Below, piece after piece: positions 1 through 5,022 of a DNA stretch of 5,022 nt. The DNA comes from RH-chloro-G1 sp003670575 (GTDB lineage Bacteria; Chloroflexota; Dehalococcoidia; UBA2979): contig CANMOP010000042.1 of assembly GCA_947499615.1 (NCBI GenBank), positions 1 through 5,022 of the forward strand, read 5' to 3'. Every line of letters begins with the position of its first letter. The stretch's first letter is position 1. Below the pieces are notes generated by a model. The model had not been told where the DNA came from. It made no database searches and saw only the letters and a list, made by a program, of their open reading frames with translations. The position numbers and the translations under genes are program-made.

Positions 1-174
1 CAGTTCCTTACCCACACCGCTCTCCCCCCCAATCGGCCGGTAGTAGAACCTGGGGGTTTCAGGTGGACCTCCCGATGAATCAGCTCGGGCCTGGCTGGAG
101 GCGGCGGGTTGGGTAAAGGCGGTGGAATCCCCGAACTGCCGGCAGGCTGCAATCGGCGGTACGCCGGACGGTGT

Positions 175-194
175 GCCTCGCGCTTGCGCGAGGC
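175..194. repeat. Perfect 20-nt inverted repeat (hairpin)
   Basis: GCCTCGCG and CGCGAGGC flank a CTTG loop, giving a perfect palindromic stem of eight pairs (nine if the loop is closed further). No T-run follows on either strand, so it is not a standard intrinsic terminator. It is one of three strong hairpins within 150 nt, next to repeat A. Confidence 0.6.
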
Positions 195-225
195 GATGAA
201 CAGGGCTTGTCGGCGCTGACCGAGC

Positions 226-262
226 GGCACCGCCGGGCCCGAAATGGGCCCCGCGTGGTGCC
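226..262. repeat. Long imperfect hairpin
   Basis: GGCACC (226-231) pairs with GGTGCC (257-262), GC (232-233) with GC (253-254), and GGGCCC (235-240) with GGGCCC (246-251), around a GAAAT loop. There is one C-C mismatch and a 2-nt GT bulge, giving about 14 pairs. No T-tract follows on either strand. It could be a structured RNA element, a terminator lacking a U-tract, or part of a mobile-element end. The sequence alone does not decide. Confidence 0.5.
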
Positions 263-267
263 TTGAG

Positions 268-343
268 GAGCGGCCTGTTCAGCGCCGCGTGTGCGAACGG
301 GCCTTATGTTGACTCGGGAGGCCGCTCATACGGTCTATCGTCA
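268..343 (-). repeat. Repeat A, copy 1 (longest copy)
   Basis: This copy contains everything shared by the other two. Positions 295-343 are identical over 49 nt to 4881-4929. Positions 269-326 match 1824-1881 at 52 of 58 positions. The 58-nt part is bounded by an inverted repeat, AGCGGCCT (269-276) and AGGCCGCT (319-326); counting the flanking G and C the stem is 9 bp. All three copies lie in the same orientation. On the minus strand this copy forms the last 19 codons of the short ORF at 279-371. It fits none of the repeat classes I know. Confidence 0.8.
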
Positions 344-371
344 GCGCGAGCGCGAGCAGGAGGGAGAGCAT
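279..371 (-). pseudogene. Signal-peptide-like gene start truncated by repeat A
   Basis: The ORF starts at ATG (369-371) and encodes 30 residues. The first eleven are MLSLLLALALT, a short hydrophobic run like the start of an exported or membrane protein. The following residues, IDRMSGLPSQHKARSHTRR, are encoded entirely by repeat A and end at a TGA inside it. The natural reading is a gene whose body has been replaced or cut off by the repeat. Repeat B, with a TATACT hexamer, lies about 110 nt upstream in the same position relative to the ORF as its other copy has to the metallo-hydrolase gene. No purine-rich ribosome binding site precedes the ATG, which lowers confidence. It may be a non-expressed remnant. 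Confidence 0.3.
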
Positions 372-442
372 ACCGGTGGTGGTTGGGCGTGAACGAACGT
401 CGTGCGCGCAAAGCTATGCTGAGCGGATCCCCGGCACATCCG

Positions 443-493
443 GGATAGGAATTTCAATCGGAGCGGGTCGACTATCCGTCGAGTATACGACGC
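443..493 (-). promoter_or_regulatory. Repeat B, left copy: promoter-like element
   Basis: Two blocks are shared exactly with 1623-1662: GGATAGGAATTTC (443-455) and GAGTATACGACGC (481-493). Read on the minus strand, the second block holds TATACT (482-487), five of six matches to the sigma-70 -10 hexamer. The first block would then lie in the 5' leader. No convincing -35 hexamer is visible at 16-18 nt. The two blocks are separated by 26 nt between TATACT and GAAATTCC, against 15 nt in the other copy. It sits upstream of the truncated ORF at 279-371. The 237-nt stretch 372-608 holds no gene I can support apart from this element. Confidence 0.45.
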
Positions 494-608
494 GACCGCC
501 GACCGCGTGAGCACCGACTGGCGGGTGGCAGCGTCCCCCTGACTCGTTCGTGCGCCTCGAGGGCCGTACGTAGCGAATCGATCCGTTCGCAGCGCCTCCC
601 GCGCGATG

Positions 609-1595
609 TCACCCCGCCAGCGGGAGCGCGCGGATTCCTGACCCGCGGGTGAAACTCGAGCCCACCGCGCTCACCACCGCTCGTGCCCGTGTGAGCCCGG
701 CCAGCTGGCGAATCCTGAACACCGCCTCCACACCAGTGCAGTGCCCGCCGAGCAGGTACACCAGCCCGGCCTCCTTCAATTTCGCGGCGGTCCACGTCAG
801 CTGCGCATCGGTGGCGTTAAAGAGATGAAACCCGCCGATGGCCGCCACCACGGGTGCCATGCGGATGGTAGCGCGCGCATACTCGAGCGTGTTCACGATG
901 CCCGCATGTCCGCAGCCGGTCACCAGCACCAGTCCCTCCGGCGTATCGATCACGATCGATGCGTCGTCCGGCACGTTGTCTTCCACGTCGCCCTGTGGCG
1001 TCCGCACCATTCGCGACCCTGACCAGTTGCGTTCGGGATGCGTCCGCGGCACGGGCCCGGTGAACCACACGCCCGGCATCAGCTCCGTGGTGGTGTCGTG
1101 TTCGACGAATGTGCCGCCTGTGCGCTCAAACTCCGCACGCAACCCCGCATTGGCGTCGACCCCGACCCCGGTGAACGGGCTGCGCGGCCAGAAGAAGCCA
1201 CGCGCGACATGCACGCGGCTGAGCGCGGCCGGATTCCGTTTCGACAGCTCGCGGCGCAGGGTCAGCAGGCCACCGGTGTGATCGTCGTGATGGTGCGTCA
1301 ACACGAGCTCCGTCACCGTCGACAGATCGATCCCGAGCTCAGCAGCATTCCGCAGCACGGTTTCGGGACGCGCCCCGGTGTCGACGAGCAGGGTCCGGCC
1401 ATCGACTTCCACGAGCGCCGAGTAGCCCCACTCACCGATGCCACGTCCGGGGTCGCCGGCGAGCATGGTCGAGAGCACCGTGACCTTCACCTGCGTGGCG
1501 CGATGCCCGGTGCCACGTGCCGGTTCCGGTGTCGGAGCATGTAGTAGCGACGCCGACGTGGCGAGTGCGATCAGCAGTGTGGCGCCATTGAACAT
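609..1595 (-). CDS. Exported metallo-beta-lactamase-fold hydrolase, COG1237-like
   Basis: The 328-residue product has a hydrophobic N-terminus, MFNGATLLIALATSASLLHA, read as a signal peptide with likely cleavage near residue 20; its n-region lacks Lys or Arg, which is unusual. The MBL fold is shown by LLVDTG (69-74) and the metal-binding motif HHHDDH (101-106: His101, His103, Asp105, His106). Further likely ligands are His230 in VTGCGHAGIVN, His257 in GGFHL and His285 in GGHCTG. The TGC-H-GI-N and HCTG motifs are those of the COG1237 group, annotated after the archaeal dihydropterin-ribofuranosylaminobenzene 5'-phosphate synthase. With a signal peptide and in a bacterium, methanopterin synthesis is unlikely, and the substrate is unknown. 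GGAGAG lies 6 nt before the ATG and supports this start. Repeat B upstream supplies a candidate -10. No strong terminator follows. Confidence 0.9.
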   Translation of the reverse strand: MFNGATLLIALATSASLLHAPTPEPARGTGHRATQVKVTVLSTMLAGDPGRGIGEWGYSALVEVDGRTLLVDTGARPETVLRNAAELGIDLSTVTELVLTHHHDDHTGGLLTLRRELSKRNPAALSRVHVARGFFWPRSPFTGVGVDANAGLRAEFERTGGTFVEHDTTTELMPGVWFTGPVPRTHPERNWSGSRMVRTPQGDVEDNVPDDASIVIDTPEGLVLVTGCGHAGIVNTLEYARATIRMAPVVAAIGGFHLFNATDAQLTWTAAKLKEAGLVYLLGGHCTGVEAVFRIRQLAGLTRARAVVSAVGSSFTRGSGIRALPLAG

Positions 1596-1622
1596 GCCGA
1601 ACTCTCCAGTTCTCGTTGATCA

Positions 1623-1662
1623 GGATAGGAATTTCGATTGGGGTCGGTTGAGTATACGACGC
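1623..1662 (-). promoter_or_regulatory. Repeat B, right copy: candidate promoter of the metallo-hydrolase gene
   Basis: It shares GGATAGGAATTTC (1623-1635) and GAGTATACGACGC (1650-1662) with the left copy. On the minus strand TATACT (1651-1656) is a good -10 candidate about 55 nt before the metallo-hydrolase ATG, which allows a leader of about 50 nt containing the conserved GAAATTCCTATCC block. A -35 hexamer is not evident at the usual distance, so either an activator is needed or the block is conserved for another reason, such as an operator or leader RNA. Confidence 0.45.
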
Positions 1663-1763
1663 GCGACCGTTCGTGGACCGCTCTCTCAAAACGGCGGACA
1701 TCTAACGACGCGTTGTTGCTGGCAGCGCCATATGGAATGGATATCCTACCGTATCACTCTGCG

Positions 1764-2042
1764 TCACTGCTTCCCCGCGAGCGCCTTCCGCAGCACCGGC
1801 TCGAACCGGTCGGCTTGCTGGGAAGCAGCCTGGTCAGCGCCGCATCTGAGAACGGGCCTGATGTTGACTCGGGAGGCCGCTGGCACCCATTCCCAGTCCA
1901 TCCCCATGGCTTCCAACCAGGAGCCGATCTCGGCGCGGTATTCGGGCGGGTCGTAGTGCGGGCTGAGCAGCGCCCCGTCCTCTTCCAGATAGGGAGCGAA
2001 TACCAGCACGCGAGCGGGAGAGGGCAGGTCAGACGCAGACAC
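1764..2042 (-). CDS. Small unidentified ORF downstream of the kinase; probably chimeric
   Basis: The product has 92 residues. The start is GTG at 2040-2042, only 2 nt after the kinase stop, so translation is probably coupled and the two form an operon. Residues 1-54 read like the start of a globular protein: strand RVLVFAP (11-17), a loop with HYDPPEY, then helix EYRAEIGSWLEAMG and WEWVP. I do not recognise the family with confidence; the spacing is loosely like the N-terminal subdomain of ATP-grasp ligases. After VP the frame enters repeat A (1824-1881), encoding AASRVNIRPVLRCGADQAA, then continues as SQQADRFEPVLRKALAGKQ, which looks like an ordinary C-terminus. The simplest reading is a gene start joined through the repeat to another gene's end. 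Whether the product is made or functional is unknown. Confidence 0.5.
   Translation of the reverse strand: MSASDLPSPARVLVFAPYLEEDGALLSPHYDPPEYRAEIGSWLEAMGMDWEWVPAASRVNIRPVLRCGADQAASQQADRFEPVLRKALAGKQ
1824..1881 (-). repeat. Repeat A, copy 2, inside a small ORF
   Basis: It has the same 58-nt length as the core of copy 1 and matches it at 52 of 58 positions. Its terminal inverted repeat is AGCAGCCT (1824-1831) and AGGCCGCT (1874-1881), with seven of eight pairs. It lacks the extra 17 nt shared by copies 1 and 3. The stretch TCTGAGAACGGGCCT (1845-1859, allowing one difference beyond it) is shared with copy 3. The ORF reads straight through without a stop. Confidence 0.75.
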
Positions 2043-2044
2043 GG

Positions 2045-4726
2045 TCAGCGATTAGGGCGACGCGAGATGTCCGCGATCCAGATGTCAGCCTGGCGATCTT
2101 CGAGCGTGAAGAAGAACTTTCCCGCCCCGACCGCGAAGTCCGGGCGAATAGAAACCCGCGACAAGTCCTCAAATCGCACGAGCAGGCGAGGCTGGCCGCC
2201 AGCGATGGGCATGGCCCAGAACGACGCTCGGCCGTCAGCATCGTGACTCTTGAAGTAGGCTGTGCGGCCGTCTGCGGCGACCAGGACGTTCTCCGCATTG
2301 GGGTCACCAGGACGCGTAGGTGCGTAGACCACACGCGCCGGCCCCCCGGTGGCGGCGATCAACTCTATCGCGCCCGTCGCGGTGGCCGCCAGAAGCTGCT
2401 CGTTCGTGAGCCATGACCCCTGCACGCCGCTCGCCAGGCGAATGGCCACCGGCGCACTCCAGCCCCCTGAGGCCTCCCGGCGCGTCAGGTACAGCCCCAC
2501 GGCCATTTCTTTCGTCGGGGACTGATTGATAAACGCGAGCGCACGGCCGTCAGGCGACCAGCGCGGATAACTTTCCTGCGCGGCCGTCGCGGTGATTTGC
2601 TGCGCTGGGCCGCCTGCGATCGGACTGATGAAGATATCTCGCGACCCTGAACGCCACGAATGGTACGCCACCTCGCGCTCGTCGGGCGAGAGGTCTGGTG
2701 CGAAATCGTCTGACGGGTCGGTCGTCAACCGCTCTGCGGGTCCGCCCGCCAGGGGCAGCCGAAAGATCTCGGCATTGAGATGCAGCGTGGAGTCATACAG
2801 CAGCCACTGTCCGTCGTGTGACACCCGCAACGACTCGATCACCTGATTGCCGCTTGTCAGCGCCCGAGCGCCCGATGTATCGACAGTGCCGCTCGTGGGA
2901 ATCGGCAGCGACCAGATGTTGGCGCGCGCCGAGTACGACACGTACACCAGGCGCTCGGCTGAAAAAGCAATCGACTGCGCGCCAAGGCCGGTGCTGATCC
3001 GGCGGGGCTCCCCTCGCACCTGGCCATCGTCTGCAATGTCCACGGCGTAGATGTCGCGCGGCCCTTGTCGAGTGGAGATGAAGTACAGCTGTCGCCCGTC
3101 GGGCGACCACACGGGACTATTATTGAGCCCGGCCACCTTGGCCACCTCGGTGAACACACCGCCCGCAGCCGGAATCAGCACGAGGGTGCTTGGTGCGATG
3201 TTCCCGAAGTTATTCCCTGGGATGACGGACGCGAAGTTTCCGAGCGCACACACGATCCACCGGCCTGTGGGCGACCAGTCACAGGAGTAGAGAGCGTCAG
3301 ACGCTGTGCCGAGCGTCCGTTCGCCGCTGCCGTCCAATTGGGTGACGGCGAGAGCGGGCCCCCTGGCAAGCAGGAGCTGCTTTCCGTCGGGCGACCACGC
3401 GGCGGCGCCCAATGGTCCGCTGGCAACCCTGCGTGACGTCCCCCCGATAGCCGAAGCGACAAAGGCACCATCCGGGGTGAGATAGAGAATCTGAGTGCTG
3501 TCGGGTGACCAGCGCGGCTGAAATTCGAATGCCTCTCGATCGTCAGAGAGCGGGATGGTGCGTCCGCCGCCAACCGGACGGATGAAGATGCGCATATGCG
3601 TCGCCTTGCCTGCCGCATACGCCAGCATCTTTCCATCGGGTGAGATTGCCGGATCGATCTCCAGGCCATCGTCTGTCGTCAGTTGCGACGCGGTGCCGAT
3701 GACGATTGGCGGTGCCGTGGGATCGCTTCCGCCTGGCGTGAAGAGACCTGACTGCCACGCGAATCCAATCGCGATCACGACGATGGCGGCTCCGATGATG
3801 ATTCCCATGGGGAAGCGAGATCGCGCCGCAGGAATCGCGATGGTTGCGCCGGAGGGGAGTGCTTCGTGAACAGATGTCGCGCCTGAATCTGTCGACGACT
3901 CGAGGGCGAACGCCACGTCGCGGGCCGACTGGAAACGTTCGACGGGATTCTTCTCGAGGCAATGACGCACGATGCGTTGCAGGGCCGGCGGAATATCGGG
4001 ACGGAGCGCCGCCAGTTCAGGTGGGTCTTCTTTCACGATGGCGATCATCGTGTCGGCGGCCGTATCACCTTTGAAGGCACGCTGGCCGCTCAGCATTTCG
4101 TACAGCACGGTGCCGAGCGCGAAGAGGTCGGTGCGCGCGTCAACGGCCTGGCCGCGCATCTGCTCCGGCGCCATGTAGCCGACTGTGCCCATCACTGTGC
4201 CTGGGTCGGTGACGGCCGCGATGGTTTCGGTGGCGCCGCTGCTGGCGACGGTCGAACGCGCGAGGCCGAAGTCGAGAATCTTGACGTGCCCGTCTTCGCG
4301 GAGAAACACATTCTCGGGTTTCAGATCGCGATGGACGATGCCCTTGTCGTGCGCGGCCGCGAGCCCGCGAGCGATCTGCATCGCGATATCCGTCGCTTTG
4401 CGCACCGGCATCGGCCCCTGCTGCACTCGCGCGCGAAGGGTTTCACCCTCGAGGAGTTCGGTGACGACAAAGACATGGCCGTCGTGGGTGCCGGTGTCGT
4501 GAATGGCGAGAATGTTCTGGTGGGAGAGGGCGGCGATGGATCTGGCCTCCCGCTCGAACCGGGCGAGCCGGTCAGCGTCCTGGGCAAAGGCCCCAGGCAG
4601 GACTTTGATCGCCACGTCACGCCCCAGCCGCGTGTCATGGGCGCGGTAGACCTCACCCATGCCGCCCGCGCCAATCAGTTCGGCGATTTCATAAGGCCCA
4701 AGGCGGGTTCCGGTAGTGAGAGGCAT
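2045..4726 (-). CDS. Transmembrane Ser/Thr protein kinase with PD40 beta-propeller
   Basis: Counted from the ATG the product has 893 residues. The N-terminal Hanks-type kinase domain (about 8-280) has the glycine loop GAGGMGEVY (19-27), catalytic Lys41 in VAIK, Glu60 in FEREA, HRDLKPEN (132-139), DFG (152-154) and APE (186-188), so all catalytic residues are present. A hydrophobic segment (about 307-324, IIIGAAIVVIAIGFAW) crosses the membrane. The rest is a beta-propeller of PD40 repeats, shown by recurrent SPDG-type turns near 362, 407, 445, 485, 541, 636, 680 and 724, probably extracytoplasmic. This kinase-TM-PD40 layout is common and multicopy in Acidobacteriota; target and ligand are unknown. 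An in-frame TTG at 4738, with AAAGG 6 nt before it, is a competing start adding MLAN. I favour the ATG because MPLTTGTRLGPYEI is the usual family beginning. A small ORF follows after 2 nt. Confidence 0.95.
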   Translation of the reverse strand: MPLTTGTRLGPYEIAELIGAGGMGEVYRAHDTRLGRDVAIKVLPGAFAQDADRLARFEREARSIAALSHQNILAIHDTGTHDGHVFVVTELLEGETLRARVQQGPMPVRKATDIAMQIARGLAAAHDKGIVHRDLKPENVFLREDGHVKILDFGLARSTVASSGATETIAAVTDPGTVMGTVGYMAPEQMRGQAVDARTDLFALGTVLYEMLSGQRAFKGDTAADTMIAIVKEDPPELAALRPDIPPALQRIVRHCLEKNPVERFQSARDVAFALESSTDSGATSVHEALPSGATIAIPAARSRFPMGIIIGAAIVVIAIGFAWQSGLFTPGGSDPTAPPIVIGTASQLTTDDGLEIDPAISPDGKMLAYAAGKATHMRIFIRPVGGGRTIPLSDDREAFEFQPRWSPDSTQILYLTPDGAFVASAIGGTSRRVASGPLGAAAWSPDGKQLLLARGPALAVTQLDGSGERTLGTASDALYSCDWSPTGRWIVCALGNFASVIPGNNFGNIAPSTLVLIPAAGGVFTEVAKVAGLNNSPVWSPDGRQLYFISTRQGPRDIYAVDIADDGQVRGEPRRISTGLGAQSIAFSAERLVYVSYSARANIWSLPIPTSGTVDTSGARALTSGNQVIESLRVSHDGQWLLYDSTLHLNAEIFRLPLAGGPAERLTTDPSDDFAPDLSPDEREVAYHSWRSGSRDIFISPIAGGPAQQITATAAQESYPRWSPDGRALAFINQSPTKEMAVGLYLTRREASGGWSAPVAIRLASGVQGSWLTNEQLLAATATGAIELIAATGGPARVVYAPTRPGDPNAENVLVAADGRTAYFKSHDADGRASFWAMPIAGGQPRLLVRFEDLSRVSIRPDFAVGAGKFFFTLEDRQADIWIADISRRPNR

Positions 4727-4762
4727 GTTCGCCAGCAAATCTTAGCCTTTAAGGGCGCCAAT

Positions 4763-4790
4763 GTGCGCTTTCGCCACGTGCGCTTTCGCC
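4763..4790. repeat. Short tandem repeat upstream of the kinase
   Basis: GTGCGCTTTCGCC occurs at 4763-4775 and again at 4778-4790, a 13-nt unit with a 15-nt period. On the minus strand it reads GGCGAAAGCGCAC twice, just upstream of the kinase start. Together with the pair at 4833-4852 it gives four GCGAAA sequences, two in each orientation, within 90 nt. These could be binding sites for a regulator of the kinase gene, or remnants of a repeated coding element. Confidence 0.55.
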
Positions 4791-4966
4791 TCTTGATCGC
4801 CCTGGCTTGTTTGGGTGTACTGACCGCCCTTGAAGCGAAAATTAAGCGAAAAATATCATGGCGTCAGTTGCTGAGTCTGAGAACGGGCCTTATGTTGACT
4901 CGGGAGGCCGCTCATACGGTCTATCGTCATCCCACCCTTTATTCTGCTGTTCCTCTTTCAATCTGA
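4763..4966 (+). CDS. Possible small membrane protein overlapping repeat A (low confidence)
   Basis: This plus-strand frame starts at GTG (4763) with AAGGG 7 nt upstream, and would encode 67 residues. It has an Arg-rich start (VRFRHVRFR), a hydrophobic stretch RLLIALACLGVLTAL, then a basic segment KIKRK. The part LRTGLMLTREAAHTVYR is encoded by repeat A. The peptide RTGLMLTREAA is also encoded in open plus-strand frames at the other two copies, and the single T-to-G difference in copy 2 is synonymous in this frame. Against it, the same change is also synonymous in the minus-strand frame of the small ORF there, the ORF lies in the kinase upstream region, and its end overlaps the minus-strand gene end at 4939. 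High GC keeps many frames open by chance. Confidence 0.22.
   Translation: MRFRHVRFRLLIALACLGVLTALEAKIKRKISWRQLLSLRTGLMLTREAAHTVYRHPTLYSAVPLSI
4833..4852. repeat. Short direct repeat AAGCGAAAA
   Basis: AAGCGAAAA occurs at 4833-4841 and 4844-4852, an 11-nt period, close to one helical turn. It lies in the A/T-richest part of the window, upstream of the kinase on the minus strand. The spacing would place two bound protein molecules on one face of the DNA. No clear -35/-10 pair could be assigned here, so the kinase promoter is not located. Confidence 0.45.
4876..4929 (-). repeat. Repeat A, copy 3
   Basis: Positions 4881-4929 are identical to 295-343 over 49 nt, and 4876-4890 are shared with copy 2. 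The left inverted-repeat arm of copies 1 and 2 is missing here; the sequence beyond about 4875 is different. The copy begins 10 nt after the stop of the gene at the right edge, so again it follows a gene end on the minus strand. Confidence 0.8.
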
Positions 4967-5022
4967 CGGGCGACTTTATAGACCTGGGAGGGATCGATGA
5001 CCAGCCCGACCGCCTGGAACTG
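4939..5022 (-). CDS. C-terminal end of an unidentified gene, cut by the window edge
   Basis: Reading minus from the edge, 27 codons end at TAA (4939-4941): QFQAVGLVIDPSQVYKVARQ followed by IERGTAE. The strand-loop-helix character and charge pattern look like the end of a globular protein. It has the same orientation as the kinase and is separated from it by repeat A and about 150 nt. The family cannot be told from 27 residues. An opposing plus-strand ATG at 4997 with GGGAGGG 4 nt upstream exists, but only eight codons can be read, and the minus frame is the more protein-like. Confidence 0.45.
   Translation of the reverse strand, partial: QFQAVGLVIDPSQVYKVARQIERGTAE

Larger units (their letters stand above)
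1..262. other. Region without a confident gene; hairpin-rich, with a Walker A-like fragment at the edge
   Basis: I see no complete gene here. A minus-strand frame is open from about 303 to the window edge and ends in IGGESGVGKEL, which matches the Walker A pattern of sigma-54-dependent (NtrC-family) AAA+ activators, GESGTGKE. That frame has no ATG, GTG or TTG before the motif, and its preceding residues are rich in Pro, Ala and Gly, so it is either a broken remnant, a frameshifted 5' end, or chance. A run of seven C at 24-30 lies inside the motif and is a likely place for a sequencing slip. The rest holds strong inverted repeats, listed separately. Confidence 0.3.

Noticed and set aside
268..343. 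Repeat A as a canonical integron attC site.
   Set aside because: No RYYYAAC or GTTRRRY core pair can be placed; the nearest strings, AGTCAAC and CGTTCTC, break the consensus. No integrase is in the window.
295..343. Repeat A as group II intron domain V, because the minus strand contains GACCGTATGAGCGG, similar to GAGCCGTATGAG.
   Set aside because: The second arm and the GAAA tetraloop of domain V are missing, and there is no intron-encoded protein.
573..590. Hairpin GCGAA...TTCGC just after the metallo-hydrolase stop, as a terminator.
   Set aside because: The stem has only five pairs and no T-run follows on the minus strand.
472..600. Minus-strand frame with SLRTALEAHERVRGTLPP, resembling a linker segment of some class III adenylate cyclase-ATPase proteins.
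   Set aside because: The similarity is short and low in complexity, and it lacks a start apart from frames inside the metallo-hydrolase gene. It is more likely a chance open frame in GC-rich DNA.
1438..2246. Plus-strand open frames across repeat A copy 2 and the kinase 3' end.
   Set aside because: They overlap better-supported minus-strand genes and show no recognisable domain or ribosome binding site.
2549..3510. Recurrent DNA string near CCGTCGGGCGACCA, as a possible repeat element.
   Set aside because: It encodes the WSPDG turns of successive propeller repeats in the kinase protein, so protein structure explains it.
3962..4966. Long plus-strand open frame of 334 codons opposite the kinase domain.
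   Set aside because: It is antisense to the conserved kinase motifs and its residues show no domain. Only the last 67 codons, beyond the kinase, were kept as a weak candidate.
1..5022. CAGTTCC at the left edge and GGAACTG at the right edge look like terminal inverted repeats.
   Set aside because: Only 7 nt match and the bases after them differ at once. The edges are set by the window, and the right edge lies inside a coding frame.
4986..5022. GGGAGGG followed 4 nt later by ATG at 4997 as a plus-strand gene start.
   Set aside because: Only eight codons are visible, and the minus frame over the same bases reads as a convincing protein end. Extending the sequence would settle it.

Overview
The window is GC-rich, with all confident genes on the minus strand. 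A long Ser/Thr kinase fused to a C-terminal PD40 (WD40-like/TolB-like) beta-propeller is typical of Acidobacteriota, especially Vicinamibacteria-like soil lineages. That assignment is inferred from domain architecture and composition only. No marker gene is present.

Reading along the minus strand from the right edge: (1) the last 27 codons of an unidentified gene end at 4939. (2) A copy of a dispersed direct repeat, here called repeat A, follows within about 10 nt (4876-4929). (3) An upstream region with short GCGAAA-type repeats leads to the kinase gene (2045-4726). (4) A GTG-started small ORF (1764-2042) begins 2 nt after the kinase stop. Its second half runs through another copy of repeat A (1824-1881). 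(5) A promoter-like element, repeat B (1623-1662), precedes an exported metallo-beta-lactamase-fold protein (609-1595). (6) A second copy of repeat B (443-493) precedes a short ORF with a signal-peptide-like start (279-371). That ORF is cut short by a third copy of repeat A (268-343). (7) Positions 1-262 hold strong hairpins and no confident gene. A fragment resembling a sigma-54 activator Walker A motif touches the left edge.

The kinase is predicted to sit in the inner membrane, with a cytoplasmic kinase domain, one membrane segment and an extracytoplasmic propeller acting as a sensor or binding domain. The metallo-hydrolase resembles the COG1237 group and is probably exported. No direct functional link between the two is visible.

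The most unusual feature is the pair of repeat families. Repeat A occurs three times in the same orientation, each time just after or inside the 3' part of a minus-strand ORF, so the order is gene-repeat-gene-repeat. Two copies sit where a gene start appears joined to unrelated sequence. Repeat B occurs twice, each time upstream of a minus-strand ORF start, and the spacing between its two conserved blocks differs by 11 nt. This could be a cassette-like or recombination-prone arrangement, but no integrase or transposase is present and the canonical integron attC core is not visible.
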